Assembly (NCBI GenBank): GCA_963837735.1
Contig: CAWIOM010000017.1
Span: 163,104 to 227,103, forward strand
DNA length: 64,000 nt
Source of the DNA: VRUE01 sp963837735
Lineage (GTDB): Bacteria > Actinomycetota > Thermoleophilia > Solirubrobacterales > 70-9
Direction: 5' to 3'
The notes below the pieces were generated by a model. That model was not told where the DNA came from. It made no database searches and saw nothing but the letters and a program-made list of their open reading frames with translations. How positions within the stretch are numbered: position 1 is the first letter of the stretch; each line of letters opens with the position of its first letter. Positions 47,741 to 58,006 of the stretch are shown piece by piece. Both the position numbers and the translations under genes were made by a program.

Positions 47741-49477
47741 GTGCCGGACTACGACCTCAACGGCAAGGTCGCCCTGGTCACGGGCGCCGCCCGCGGGATC
47801 GGCCACGAGACAGCGCGCCAGCTCCACATGCGCGGCGCCTCGGTCGCGATCCTCGACCTCGACCGGGAGCAGGCGCGCGAGGCGGCCGAGCGGATCGGCG
47901 AGCGGACGATCGGGATCGGCGCCGACGTCACCGACGCGGGGGCGGTGATGGCGGCCGTCGCCGAGACCGTGGAGCGCTTTGGCGGCCTCGACATCGCCGT
48001 CGCCAACGCGGGGATCGCGCCCGAAGGGGGGACCATGCGGACGATGCCGCCGGAGGAATGGGAGCGGGTCGTCGAGGTCGACCTGATCGGCGTCTGGCAC
48101 ACCGTGCGGGCGGCGCTGCCGCAGATCTCCGAGCGCCAGGGGCAGCTCGTCCTCGTCTCCTCGGTCGCCGCCTTCATGAACGGGACGATGCTCAGCCCCT
48201 ACTCGGTGGCGAAGGCCGGGGTCGAGCAGCTGGGGCGGGCGCTGCGGACCGAGCTGGCCCCGTTCGGGGCGAGCGCGACCGTCGCCTACTTCGGCTGGAT
48301 CGAAACCGAGATGGTTCGCGACGCGCTCGACCGCCAGGACGCCGGGGCGCGGCTGCAGGAACTCTTCCCGAAATGGTTCTTCAAGCGGCTCCCGGTCGAC
48401 GTCGCCGGCGACGCGATCGCCCGTGGCATCGAGCAGCGGGCGCCGCGGGTGTTCGCGCCGCGCTGGTGGGCCCGCGCCTCGGCGCTGCGCGGACTGCTCA
48501 ACCCGCTGCTCGACCGCCGGGTCGAGCGCGACGCCAGGGTCGCGCAGGCGATCCGCTCCGCCGAGGAGGAAAGGACTTCGAAGGCCCTCCCGCCGGCCGC
48601 CGTCCCGACCGCAGCCTACGACCTGAACGGGAAGGTCGCGCTGGTCACCGGCGCGGCCCGCGGGATCGGGTTCGCGACGGCGAGCCAGCTCCACATGCGC
48701 GGCGCCTCGGTGGCCGTGGTCGACCTCGACGCGCAGCAGGCGCGCGAGGCGGCAGAGCGGATCGGCGAGCGGGCGATCGGGATCGGCACCGACGTCACCG
48801 ACGCGGGCGCGATGATGGCGACGGTGGCGGAGACGGTGGAGCGCTTCGGCGGGCTCGACGTGGTCGTCGCCAATGCGGGGATCGGCCCGCCCACGGTGAC
48901 GACGACGCGGGCGATGCCCGCGGAGGAGTGGGAGCGGGTCGTCGACGTCAACCTGATGGGCGTCTGGCACACGGTGCGGGCGGCGCTGCCCCAGGTGTCG
49001 GAGCGAGGCGGCCAGGTGATCCTGATCGGCTCGATCCTCTCCTACGCCAACGGCTTCCTCGGCAGCCCCTACGCGGTTGCGAAGGCGGGCGTCGAGCAGA
49101 TGGGCCGCGCCCTTCGGGTCGAGCTGGCCCCGTTCGGGGCGAGCGCGACGGTCGCCTACTTCGGCTGGGTCGACACCGAGCTGGTGCGCGACTCCCTCGA
49201 CCGCCAGGGCGCCGAAAAATGGCTGCTGGAGACGACCCCGAAGTTCATGCTGCGGCGGATCACGCCCGACGAGGCGGGGACGGCACTGGCCCGCGGGATC
49301 GAGCAGCGCGCCCCGCGGGTCTTCGCCCCACGGTTCCCCTGGCGCTACTTCTCGGCGCTGCGCGGCCTCGTCAACCCGCTCCTCGACCGCCGCAGCGAGC
49401 GCGACCCGAAGGTCGCCAAGGTGGTGCGCGAAGCGGAGGCGGCGGCTGAGGCCAAGGGCGGGACCAAGGTCGCTTGA
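47741..49477 (+). CDS. Fused double-SDR protein (two complete modules)
   Basis: One uninterrupted 578-residue frame with two SDR modules. Module 1 (about 1-285): KVALVTGAARGIGHETARQL, VANAGIAPEG, VSSVAAFMNGTMLSPYSVAK. Module 2 (about 292-578): KVALVTGAARGIGFATASQL, VANAGIGPP, IGSILSYANGFLGSPYAVAK. Each has the Ser-Tyr-Lys triad, an aspartate-type cofactor selector (LDLD/VDLD) and the APRxxxRxxSALRGLxNP C-terminal extension. The linker KALPPAAVPTAA lacks a start codon. Together with the preceding gene this makes three near-identical modules, so tandem duplication followed by fusion is likely. GTG start at 47741. SDRs usually form dimers or tetramers, so the fusion may be a covalent heterodimer. 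Confidence 0.92.
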   Translation: MPDYDLNGKVALVTGAARGIGHETARQLHMRGASVAILDLDREQAREAAERIGERTIGIGADVTDAGAVMAAVAETVERFGGLDIAVANAGIAPEGGTMRTMPPEEWERVVEVDLIGVWHTVRAALPQISERQGQLVLVSSVAAFMNGTMLSPYSVAKAGVEQLGRALRTELAPFGASATVAYFGWIETEMVRDALDRQDAGARLQELFPKWFFKRLPVDVAGDAIARGIEQRAPRVFAPRWWARASALRGLLNPLLDRRVERDARVAQAIRSAEEERTSKALPPAAVPTAAYDLNGKVALVTGAARGIGFATASQLHMRGASVAVVDLDAQQAREAAERIGERAIGIGTDVTDAGAMMATVAETVERFGGLDVVVANAGIGPPTVTTTRAMPAEEWERVVDVNLMGVWHTVRAALPQVSERGGQVILIGSILSYANGFLGSPYAVAKAGVEQMGRALRVELAPFGASATVAYFGWVDTELVRDSLDRQGAEKWLLETTPKFMLRRITPDEAGTALARGIEQRAPRVFAPRFPWRYFSALRGLVNPLLDRRSERDPKVAKVVREAEAAAEAKGGTKVA

Positions 49478-50002
49478 GCCGCCTCAGCCGCAGGCAGTGG
49501 CTGATCCTCTCCGGTGTCGCGATGGTCGCGCTCTGGCTGGCGATGGGCGTCGTCGAGCGGCAGATCACAGAGGGCGGCGCCCCCGGGATCATCGCCTTCG
49601 AGTTCGTCGGCAGCCGGAGCCGAGCCGACGAGATGCTCGTCGAATGGAGCAGCCACGCCCAGGACATGGTCCGCCTCTCCCTCTGGATCGACTACGGCTT
49701 CATGCTCGCCTACGGCGCCTTCTTCACTTTGGCGGGGTTGGCGACACGGGACTTCGCCCGGGAGCGGGGTAAACAGGCGCTGGCCTCAGTGGGCCGCTGG
49801 GCGCCCTGGTGCGCCGCCGGAGCGGCGATCTTCGACGCGCTCGAGAACGCCAACCTGCTGCTCATCGTCGGCGGCCACGGCGGCTCCGTCTCCCCTCCCC
49901 TGGCGACCGCCTGCGCAAGCGTCAAGTTCGTGCTGATCGTGATCGCGATCGGCTATGTGATGTGGGGGCTCGTGGCGCGATTCAGAACGCGGGCGCGGTT
50001 GA
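49474..50002 (+). CDS. Four-helix membrane protein, unknown function
   Basis: Starts at a TTG overlapping the SDR stop (TTGA), so probably coupled to it. Membrane segments: WLILSGVAMVALWLAMGVVE, IDYGFMLAYGAFFTLAGLAT, WAPWCAAGAAIFDALENANL and VKFVLIVIAIGYVMWGLVAR. The ALENAN and WxxxGxxIDYGFML patterns are not tied to a family I know. The uninterrupted frame runs on to 50571, but that part is antisense to the FAD/Fe-S oxidase and has no coding character; a one-base shift gives a stop at 50000-50002. The 3' end is therefore uncertain. It converges on and overlaps the oxidase gene by about 20 bases. Confidence 0.7.
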
Positions 50003-52832
50003 CTCACCCCGCTCCGGCCGCGTCAGCCGCTCCAGCAGGATCACGAAGGACTCGTAGTCCTCGCCGGTCGCCCGGGTCATGCCGATCTCGCAGGTGCGGT
50101 TGCTGGAGAGGTGGGCGTCGAAGTCGCGGCCGGCCAGCTCCTCGGCCTGGGGGCGCGGTGGCGGACTCGGTCAGCTCGGGGTGGGAGATGCCGCGGTCGC
50201 CGGCGAAGCCGCAGCAGGTGGCGGAGGGGGCGACGTGGACGTCGTCGGCGAGCTCGGCGGCGATCGTGCGGAGGCGGGCGGCGAGGCCCATGTGGCGGGT
50301 CGCGCAGGTCGGGTGGACGGTGGCCGACTCGACCTTGCGATCGACCTCGAGCCAGGGCAGCAGGCGGTCGTGCGCCCAGGCGACCGAGTCGAGGATCTCG
50401 AGGCCGGCGAGGCGCTCGGCGTTCTCCTCGCTGAGGACGCCGTCGCCGGGGTCGGAGATCCCCTGGGTGCAGGAGGCGGCGTCGACGACGATCGGCAGCG
50501 CCCCCTCCCCGCTCCAGCCCCAGAGCCGCTCGACCATCTCGTTGGCCTTGTGGCGGTGGGCGTCGCCGTAGCCCTTCGAGCTCCAGGGCAGTCCGCAGCA
50601 GGAGCCGGTGACGTCCTCGGGGATCCAGACCGGCAGCCCGGCCCGCCGCGAGACCTCGACCAGCGCCTCGACCGGCCAGCCGGCGAAGATCCGGTTCGTG
50701 CAGGAGGGGACGTAGACGGCGGCGGCCCCTTCGTGGATGGTCAGCGGCAGCTTCGCCGACGCCGCCCCCGGCAGGGCGCGGCCGCGCTTCGTGCGGCGGG
50801 CGAGCGGCCCGCCGACGCGGAGGGCCGCCCGGGAGGCGCCCTCGACACCCCACCAGTGGCGGGCGGCGCGCAGCGCCCGCTTCTCGGCGCGCTCGCCGTG
50901 GCGCTCGGCGCGGATCTCCTTGACCAGGGCGCCGGTGTCGATCCCGACCGGGCAGGCGAGCTGGCAGGAGCCGTCGGCGGCGCAGGTGTCGAGGCCGTCG
51001 TACTCGAACTCCTCGAGCAGCGTCTCGCGCAGGGGCGAGCCCTCGGGCTGGCGGGCGATCTCCCGCCGCAGCACGATCCTCTGCCGCGGCGTCGTGGTCA
51101 GGTTGCGACTCGGGCAGACCGGCTCGCAGAAGCCGCACTCGACGCAGGCGGCCGCCGCCTCCTCGATCGCCGGCGTCGTCTTCAGGTTGCGCAGATGGGC
51201 ACCGGGGTCGCGGTTGAGGACGACGCCGGGGGCGAGCACGCCGTCGGGGTCGGCGAGCTGCTTGACCCGCCACATCAGCGCGGTCGCCTTCTCCCCCCAC
51301 TCGCGCTCGACATAAGGGGCCATGTTGATCCCGGTCCCGTGCTCGGCCTTCAGCGAGCCGTCGTACTTGTCGACGATCAGCTCGACCAGCTTGCCCATGA
51401 ACGACTCGTAGCGCTCGAGGTCCTCCTCCTCGCGGAAGTCCGGGGTGAGCATGAAGTGGAGGTTGCCCGCCGAGGCGTGGCCGGCGACGCCGGAGAGGAA
51501 GCCGTGCTCGCCGAGCAGCGCCTGCAGGTCCTTGGCGCTCTCGGCGATCCGCTCCGGCGGCACGCAGACGTCCTCGACGATCAGCGCCGTGCCGGGGATG
51601 CGGATGCGGCCGATCAGCCCGTGCAGGCCCTCGCGCACGCGCCAGGCGAGCTCGATCTCCTCGGGGTCGCGGGTGAACTCGATCGGGCGGATCGTCTCCT
51701 GCCCGGCGAGCAGCTCGGTCACCCGTGCGACCTGGTCGTCGAGCCCGGCGTCGTCATCTGCCCCGAACTCGACCAGCAGCGCCGCCGACTCGGGCGGCAG
51801 CTCTTTCCACTCCTGGGGGGCGCCGACCATGTTCCAGGCCGCGGTGATCAGCGACGGAGCGACCATCAGCTCGACCGCGGAGGCACCGGCCTCGACCAGG
51901 TCGGGGACCGGGGCGATCGTCTCGTCCATGCCCGGGAAGTGGATCCAGGCGGTGGTCGTGCGGGCGGGCAGCGGCACGGTCTCGAAGACCGCCTCGGCGA
52001 CGAAGCCGAGGGTGCCCTCGGAGCCGATCAGGAGGCGGCGGAAGATCTCCAGCGGCTCGTCGGCGTCGAGGAAGGCGCTGAGCCGGTACCCGGTCGTGTT
52101 CTTGATCTCGTACTTGGCGCGGATGCGGGCACTGAGCTCCTCGTCGGCGCGAATCTCGTCGCGGATCGCCTCGAGCCCGGCGACCAGGTCGGGCTCGGCC
52201 TCGGCGAATCGCTCGGCGGCGTCGGGGGCGGCGGTGTCGATCGTCGTCCCGGAGGGCAGGACGAAGGTCAGCGAGCGGACCGTCGAGTAGGAGTCCTTCG
52301 TCGTCCCGCAGCGCATGCCGCCGGAGTTGTTGGCGATCACGCCGCCGACGCAGGCGATGTCGGTGCTCGCCGGGTCGGGGCCGAGCTTGCGCCCGTGGGG
52401 GGCGAGGACGCGGTTGGCGTGGCCGAGGACGGTGCCGGGCTTGACCCGCGCCAGCTTCCCCTCCTCCTCGATCGCGATGCCGCCGAAGTGGCGGCGGACG
52501 TCGACGAGGATGCCGTCGCCCTGGCCCTGGCCCATCAGGCTGGTGCCGCCTGCGCGGAAGACGACCGGGACGTCGTTGCGGCGGCCGTAGTCGAGGACCT
52601 TGGCCACGTCCTCCGCGTCGTGGGCCATCACCACGACCTGCGGCAGCAGCCGGTAGGGGCTGGCGTCGGAGGCGTAGCGGACGATGTCGGAGGCGCGGGC
52701 GAGGACGCGGTCGGCGCCGAGCAGGGCCTCGAGCTCGCCGCGCAGCGGCTGCGGGGTGCCCGCCGCGAGCGAGTCCGGAGCGCGGTCGGAGGCGGCGGGC
52801 GGGGCGGGCTCGGCGGCGGTCTCGCCAGGCAT
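49982..52832 (-). CDS. FAD-linked 2-hydroxyacid dehydrogenase with Fe-S domains (YdiJ/GlcD-GlcF-like)
   Basis: About 950 codons. The N-terminal FAD domain of the vanillyl-alcohol-oxidase type has VVFRAGGTSLMGQGQGDGIL and CVGGVIANNSGGMRCGTTKD. The FAD-oxidase C domain carries HASAGNLHFMLTPDF and AEHGTGINMAPYVE. An iron-sulfur region follows with CVECGFCEPVCPSR and CAADGSCQLACPVG, and then two CCG domains (GSCCGLPWSSKGYG; TCCGFAGDRG). This plan matches fused D-lactate/D-2-hydroxyglutarate-type dehydrogenases that pass electrons to quinone. A frame change near 50150 moves the end to RTCEIGMTRATGEDYESFVI and the stop at 49982. ATG 52832 is four bases after the decarboxylase stop, so the two form an operon. 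D-mandelate or a similar 2-hydroxyacid is a possible substrate. Confidence 0.9.
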
Positions 52833-52836
52833 CGGC

Positions 52837-54436
52837 CTAGAAGAGGGACATGCCCGGCTCGACCGGGACTTCGACCAGCTCGGTCCGCGAGGAGGCGAGC
52901 GCCTTGGCGAGCGCGTCGCGGACCTCGTCGCGCCCGCTCGCCGTCGCGGTGCTGACCCCGTAGCCGGCGGCGACCGCGGCGACGTCGAGCTTGGGCAGGT
53001 CGAGGCCGGGGGCGCCGCTCACCTGCTCGACCTCGGCGAACCACTTGAGGATCGCGTACTCGCTGTTGTTGAGGACGAGGTAGGTGACCGGCACGTCGTG
53101 GGCGACGGCGCTCCAGAAGGCGGTGATCGCGTACTGGGCCGAGCCCTCGCCGAGCACGCAGACGACCGGGCGGTCGGGCTGGGCGAGCTGCACCCCGACC
53201 GAGGCGGCGAGGCCGAAGCCGAGGCCGCCGCCGGCGCTGAAGTAGTAGCTGCCGGGCCGCGAGATGCGCAGCTGGTTGCGCAGGGCGAGGGTGCTGGCCG
53301 GCGACTCGAGGACGACGATCGCGTCCTCGGGCATGACCTCGGCGAGCGCCGAGTGCACGGTCGAGGAGTTGAGCGGGTCGGTCGCCGGGATTTCCTCCGG
53401 GCCGGGGTTGGGCTCCGGGCCCGGGCGCGTGGACTCCGGGACCTGCTCGAGCAGCGCCTCAAGGGTGAGGGCGACGTCGGCGACGATCGCGTCGCCCATC
53501 GGCGCCCGAGCCGCCTCGTCGGGGTCGCTGGTGATCGCGACCAGGGCGGCGCCCTCGGGGAGCAGCGGCCCGGCGATGTGGGGGTAGTAGGGGAAGACCG
53601 AGCTGCCGGCGACGAGGACGAGGTCGTGGCCCTCGAGGGTCTGGCCGACCGGGCCGATCGCCGGCGGCAGGACGCCGCGGAAGTTGGGGTGGCCCTCGGG
53701 GAAGCCGAGGCGGGCGCCGCCGGTCGCCGGGCTCGCCCAGACAGGCAGTCGCTGGCGCTCGGCGAGCGCGACGGCGGCGTCCCAGCCGCCGGAAGCGTCG
53801 ATGTCGGGGCCGGCGACGAAAACCGGGTTGGCGGCGCCGTCGAGCCGCTCGGCGAGGGCGCGGACGGCCTCGGGGTCGGCGGCGGCACGGCCGCCGACCT
53901 GGCGGCCGATCGCGTGGGCGGCGTCGGCCTCGTCGACCTCCGCGTACCAGTCGTCCATCGGGATCGAGACGAAGGTCGGGCCCTTCGGCGGCAGGCGCGG
54001 CGAGGTGGGCACCGTGGGCGAGGGCGAGCGGCACGTCCTCGGCGCGGGCGGGCTCGAAGGACCACTTGACCAGCGGGTGGGGCATGCGGATCGCGTCGCG
54101 GTTGGTGAGGTTGGCCTGCAGGGTGATCTGGGCCCGCGTCTGCTGGCCGGCGGTGACCAGGACCGGCGAGTGGTTGGCCTGGGCGTTGAAGATCGCCCCC
54201 ATCGCGTTGCCGACCCCGGGCGCGGTGTGGAGGTTGGCGACCGAGGGGCGGCCCGAGGCCTGGGCGAAGCCGTCCGCCATGCCGACCACGACGGCCTCCT
54301 GGAGGCCGAGCACGTAGCGGAAGTCGGAGGGGAAGTCGGCCAGCATCGGCAGCTCGGTCGAGCCCGGGTTGCCGAACATCGTCGTCATCCCGCGGGCGCG
54401 GAAGAGGTCGAAGCTCGCCTCCCTGACGGTCGTCAT
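52837..54436 (-). CDS. Benzoylformate-decarboxylase-like ThDP enzyme (one frame change)
   Basis: About 533 codons. ThDP-dependent 2-oxoacid decarboxylase family. FGNPGSTELPML places Ser26, LQEAVV Glu47 and NLHTAPGVGNAMG His70 at exactly the positions of Pseudomonas putida benzoylformate decarboxylase; FPEGHPNFRGVLPPAIG matches the loop with its second catalytic His (His281). The ThDP/Mg motif is CVLGEGSAQYAITAFWSAVA ending LVLNNSEYAILKWFAEV. The reaction would be benzoylformate (or a similar 2-oxoacid) to aldehyde and CO2. A frame change lies near 54015. The downstream hydroxyacid dehydrogenase could generate its 2-oxoacid substrate, as in mandelate degradation (inference). Sulfo- or oxalyl-related ThDP enzymes are less likely given the three conserved residues. 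Confidence 0.88.
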
Positions 54437-54509
54437 CTGCGCACCTTATCTTCGAGGGTTCAAGAGGGTGGGACGCTGCCGATACGGGGGACATGACCCG
54501 GCGGGGCCA

Positions 54510-55253
54510 ATGACCGAGCGTGGCGCGAGGCGGCGCCAGGCGCACCTACGCGCTGCGCGCGCGACCTGGAGGCGCTTCTTCGCCCTGATCATGGTCGGGC
54601 TCGCCGGCGTGGGCGGTCGCCCAGGCCGACGCCGGGCCGGCGGCGAGACGCGGACCGTCTACGCCGCCGGGAGGATCGTCCCGATCCCGGCCTCGATCCC
54701 GCACGAAGACGGCGACATGATCGACCGCCGCATCCTCCCCGACCTGCGCTGGATCGCCGCTCGCTTCCGGATCTACGTCACCGACGGCTACTCCGGGCCG
54801 CTGCCGGGGGGCGGCGGGCGCGCCGGCTGCAACCGCTGCCACACCCGCCACTCCGACCACTACAACGGGCTCGCCGTCGACATCGTCCCCGAGGGCGGCG
54901 GGACCGAAATGCGACCGGAGCTGGCGGCGGATCACGCGGCTCGCGCACTGGGCCGAGCCCCGCCAGAACCGTCCGCGGGCGCCGTTCCGCTGGGTCGGCT
55001 ACAACGGCGACGCCGGCCACGGCTGCGGCAACCATCTCCACCTCTCCTGGAACCACGCCCCGGCCCGCGAGTTCAGGCTCGCCGAGTGGGTCGAAGTCTT
55101 CCCCGCCGACCGAAGTCGACCACGCAGCCGCCGCCGCCGCCGCCGCCGACCTCGCCGCCGGAACCGACCGAACCGATCGAACCGCCGCGCAAGAGCCCGA
55201 CCGGCGGCGTCTCCCAGATCCAGACCGGCGGCGTCTCCCCGCGGCGCGACTAG
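54510..55253 (+). CDS. Secreted M15-like (D-Ala-D-Ala carboxypeptidase-type) domain protein, frame-broken
   Basis: About 247 codons. An Arg-rich N-terminus precedes a hydrophobic signal or anchor (FFALIMVGLAGVG). The core has HSDHYNGLAVDIVP, the S-x-H-x6-D zinc-binding pattern of LAS/M15 peptidases, and, after a frame change near 54910, FRWVGYNGDAGHGCGNHLHL with the second zinc motif HLH. GCNRC/TRH near the first motif adds a Cys pair. A Pro-rich tail (PPPPPPPTSPPEPTEPIEPP) with a repeated TGGVS ends at 55253. It probably trims peptidoglycan or another peptide outside the membrane. It is divergent from the decarboxylase gene. Confidence 0.72.
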   Translation: MTERGARRRQAHLRAARATWRRFFALIMVGLAGVGGRPGRRRAGGETRTVYAAGRIVPIPASIPHEDGDMIDRRILPDLRWIAARFRIYVTDGYSGPLPGGGGRAGCNRCHTRHSDHYNGLAVDIVPEGGGTEMRPELAADHAARALGRAPPEPSAGAVPLGRLQRRRRPRLRQPSPPLLEPRPGPRVQARRVGRSLPRRPKSTTQPPPPPPPTSPPEPTEPIEPPRKSPTGGVSQIQTGGVSPRRD

Positions 55254-55321
55254 GGCCCGTGCGGCTCCCGGTCGCGCTGGGATGCAGCCGGCGCAGCGCG
55301 CGGCTTCTAGGATGGGGGCGC

Positions 55322-55801
55322 ATGCGCCACCTCCTCCCGACCATCGCCTCGATCGCCGTCGCACCGCCCTGCTTCTGGCCGGCTGCGGGAGACCGACGAC
55401 GCGACACCCGGTCGCCTGCCTGAACGGCCCGGGCGCCTACCTGCGGGCGCTCGAGGAGCGCCCCGGCGGGTCGACCCTGCCCGGCGGCGTGCCGATCTCC
55501 GACTGCCTGGCCGAGAACCAGGAGGCCGGCGACCTGGCCGCGGTCGGCGACGCGATGCTCGAAAGCGGCGACGAGGCTCAACGCCGAGGCCCGCGCGGAC
55601 CCGGGCGGCGACGCCAACGTCCGGCTCGGCTACCTGATCGGCGCCGCCCAGGCCGGGGCGGAGGAACCCGAAGGAATCCACGCCGAGCTGATTCGCCGCC
55701 TGCGTCGCCGCCGCCACCTACAGCCCGGGCGACAAGGGCTCTCGAAGGACTTCGAGCGGGCCTACCGCGAGGGCTTCGACGCCGGCCGGGCCGCGGGCTG
55801 A
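55322..55801 (+). CDS. Small putative lipoprotein, unknown function (frame-broken)
   Basis: About 160 codons. MRHLLPTIASIAV followed, one base shift later, by ALLLAGCG gives a lipobox (LAGC). The mature part reads AYLRALEERPGGSTLPGGVP, ISDCLAENQEAGDLAAVGDA, then NAEARADPGGDANVRLGYLI and, after another shift near 55700, KGLSKDFERAYREGFDAGRA. No family recognised. It stops five bases before the convergent stop of the next gene. Similar composition-biased lipoproteins are common in this order, but function is unknown. Confidence 0.65.
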
Positions 55802-55805
55802 GGCG

Positions 55806-56607
55806 TCACCTGACGCCCCGGCGGGCGCCCTTCGGCGTGCAGCCGAGGGCGAGCAATCCGCTCGCCGCGTTGCCGTCGTCGAAGCGACGCTCGGTTCGAA
55901 GACGAGGTTGCCGTCGGAGCACCTGGCCAGCAGGTAGCCGTGCCGCCTGCCGCGGCGGTGGCGACCTGCCGCCGGAGCTTCAGGTCGAAGGCGGCGAGCG
56001 AGCCCGCTCCGCCGGCGATCGACGGCACCCTGACCGCGGCCCGCAGGCCGAAGGCGCCCTTTGGCAGCTTCGCGATCTCGATCGGGATGACGATCGCCTC
56101 GGGCGCCGGGACGGTGAGGTAGGCGTGGAGGAGGATCGTCGTCGTGCCCCTCACGCTGCCTCCGTTGAAGGCGAGCAGCCTGCTCTGCGCCTGGAACGGC
56201 GCCGATTCGGGCGCGGCGATCTCGAGCCTGGCCGAGCCGCTGCCGAGGACGGCGGCGGCGCAGGCCGCTTCGGCGCCCTCGCTGGTCTGGTTTTCCAGCT
56301 CTCCGGCGGTGCACGCCGGGATGCCCCTGGTGTCGATCGCGACGCTCCTGTCGATGGCGATCGTGGCCTGCCTGATCGCCGGGATGTGGGTCACTCCGTC
56401 TCCCTTGATCCGGCTGGAGAGGACCACGCCGATCGCTGCCCGCTTCGAGCGCGGCAGCGCCCTCGGACTGACCGTCGCGCCGAAGCTGGTCTTCAGGCCC
56501 CCCACTTCGACGAAGATCGACTTCGCGGCGGCGCCCGCGACCAGCGCGCCGCAGAGCAGGGCGAGGATGCCGAGAATGATTGCCAGCCGGGTGGGGCGCC
56601 TGCGCAT
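55806..56607 (-). CDS. Secreted protein of unknown function, possibly related to the CPxxSQxG-repeat family
   Basis: About 267 codons. The signal peptide is TRLAIILGILALLCGALVAG. The mature part has GGLKTSFGATVSPRALPRSK, AACAAAVLGSGSARLEIAAP, GGSVRGTTTILLHAYLTVPA and AAFDLKLRRQV, and after a frame change near 55920 GYLLARCSDGNLVFEP and LGCTPKGARRGVR. The Cys-x-small-x-x-x-G-S-G block followed by a beta strand and a PxxxP strand loosely resembles one repeat of the large secreted proteins at 6866-9617 and 14187-16971. That relation is a visual impression only. Convergent with the lipoprotein gene. Confidence 0.72.
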
Positions 56608-56655
56608 CCCTGCACGCTAGCGGTCCCCGCTAATACGCTTGTCGGACCAACTCAT

Positions 56656-57984
56656 ATGGAGGCATCGACTTTGACTGAGCAGCTCTGGGGTGGCGAGACC
56701 ACCAAGGCCGTCGACAACTTTCCGGTTTCGGGGGAGCGGGTGCCGGTGCCCGTGGTCCGTTGGCTGGGCCGGCTGAAGGCGGCGGCGGCGGTCGCCAACG
56801 GAGAGCTCGGGGTGCTCGACTCCGAGCTCGCGGCTCGGATCTCCGACGCCGGCGAGGCGGTTGCCGCGGGCGAGCACGACGACCAGTTCCCGATCGACGT
56901 CTTCCAGACCGGCTCCGGGACCTCGTCGAACATGAATGCCAACGAGGTGCTCGCCAACCTCGCCGGCGACGAGGCCCATCCCAACGACCACGTCAACATG
57001 GGCCAGTCCTCCAACGACGTCTTCCCGTCCGCCGTCCACCTGGCGGCGCTCGGCGAGGTCACCCACGACCTGCTGCCGGCGATGGGCGGGCTCGAGTCCG
57101 CCCTCGCCGGCAAGGCGACCCGGTTCGCCGACGTCGTCAAGGCCGGCCGCACGCACCTGATGGACGCCGTCCCGGTGACCCTCGGCCAGGAGTTCGGCGG
57201 CTACGCCGCCCAGGTCCGGCTCGGGATACAGCGGGTCGAGGCGACCCTGCGCCGGGTCGGCCAGATCCCGCTTGGCGGCACCGCCACCGGAACCGGCCTC
57301 AACACCCACCCCGAGTTCGCCGCCAAGGTGCGCGAGAAGCTCGCCGCCGACACTGGGCTGGCGATCTCCGCTCCGCTCGACCCCTTCGAGGCGCAGGGAA
57401 ACCGCGACGCGCTGGTCGAGCTCTCCGGCGCGCTCAAGGTCTACGCCGTCTCCCTCAACAAGATCGCCAACGACCTGGCGCTGATGGGCTCGGGGCCGCG
57501 CGCCGGGCTCGCCGAGCTGCGCCTGCCGGAGCTGCAGAAGGGCTCCTCGATCATGCCCGGCAAGGTCAACCCGGTGATCCCCGAGGTCGTGATCCAGGTC
57601 GCCGCCCAGGTGATCGGCAACGACGCCGCGATCACGGTCGCCGGCAGCCAGGGCCAGTTCGAGCTCAACGTGCGGGTGCCGCTGATCGCCCGCAACCTGC
57701 TCGACTCGATCAAGCTGCTCGCCTCCGCCTCGCGCCTGCTCGACGAGAAATGCGTCGCCGGGCTCGAGGCCAACGAGGAGATGACCGAGCGCCACGCCGA
57801 GGCCACCCTGGCGACGGCGACGGCGCTCAACCCCCACATCGGCTACGACCGCGCCGCCGACATCGTCAAGGTCGCGGCCGAGTCGGGACGCTCGCTGCGC
57901 GAGGTCGCCATCGAGCAGGGAGTCGAGCCCGCCGTGCTCGAGGAGGCACTCGACCACCGCCGCATGGCCCGCCCGCACGGGTAG
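56656..57984 (+). CDS. fumC: Fumarate hydratase class II
   Basis: Intact 442-residue member of the fumarase/aspartase superfamily, catalysing reversible hydration of fumarate to L-malate in the TCA cycle. Diagnostic segments: QTGSGTSSNMNANEV, NDHVNMGQSSNDVFPSAVH, KAGRTHLMDAVPVTLGQEFG, GGTATGTGLNTHPEF, and the superfamily signature GSSIMPGKVNPV with the catalytic Ser loop; FELNVRVPLIARNLL is fumarase-like. The ATG at 56656 is in frame, but GGAGG inside the first codons stands eight bases before a TTG at 56671 (LTEQLWGGETTKAVDNF), which matches the usual fumarase N-terminus, so translation may begin there. TAATAC upstream could be the -10 box. Confidence 0.95.
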   Translation: MEASTLTEQLWGGETTKAVDNFPVSGERVPVPVVRWLGRLKAAAAVANGELGVLDSELAARISDAGEAVAAGEHDDQFPIDVFQTGSGTSSNMNANEVLANLAGDEAHPNDHVNMGQSSNDVFPSAVHLAALGEVTHDLLPAMGGLESALAGKATRFADVVKAGRTHLMDAVPVTLGQEFGGYAAQVRLGIQRVEATLRRVGQIPLGGTATGTGLNTHPEFAAKVREKLAADTGLAISAPLDPFEAQGNRDALVELSGALKVYAVSLNKIANDLALMGSGPRAGLAELRLPELQKGSSIMPGKVNPVIPEVVIQVAAQVIGNDAAITVAGSQGQFELNVRVPLIARNLLDSIKLLASASRLLDEKCVAGLEANEEMTERHAEATLATATALNPHIGYDRAADIVKVAAESGRSLREVAIEQGVEPAVLEEALDHRRMARPHG

Positions 57985-58006
57985 GCCCGGCGTACGGGCA
58001 CCGGAG

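Noticed and set aside
50003..50571. C-terminal extension of the membrane protein that starts at 49474
   Set aside because: The extension overlaps the convergent dehydrogenase gene entirely and has Arg/Ser-rich noise composition; a one-base shift gives a stop at 50002.
50079..52955. 958-codon plus-strand open frame
   Set aside because: Shadow of the FAD/Fe-S dehydrogenase on the minus strand, caused by high GC; no motif, and composition is typical of an antisense frame.
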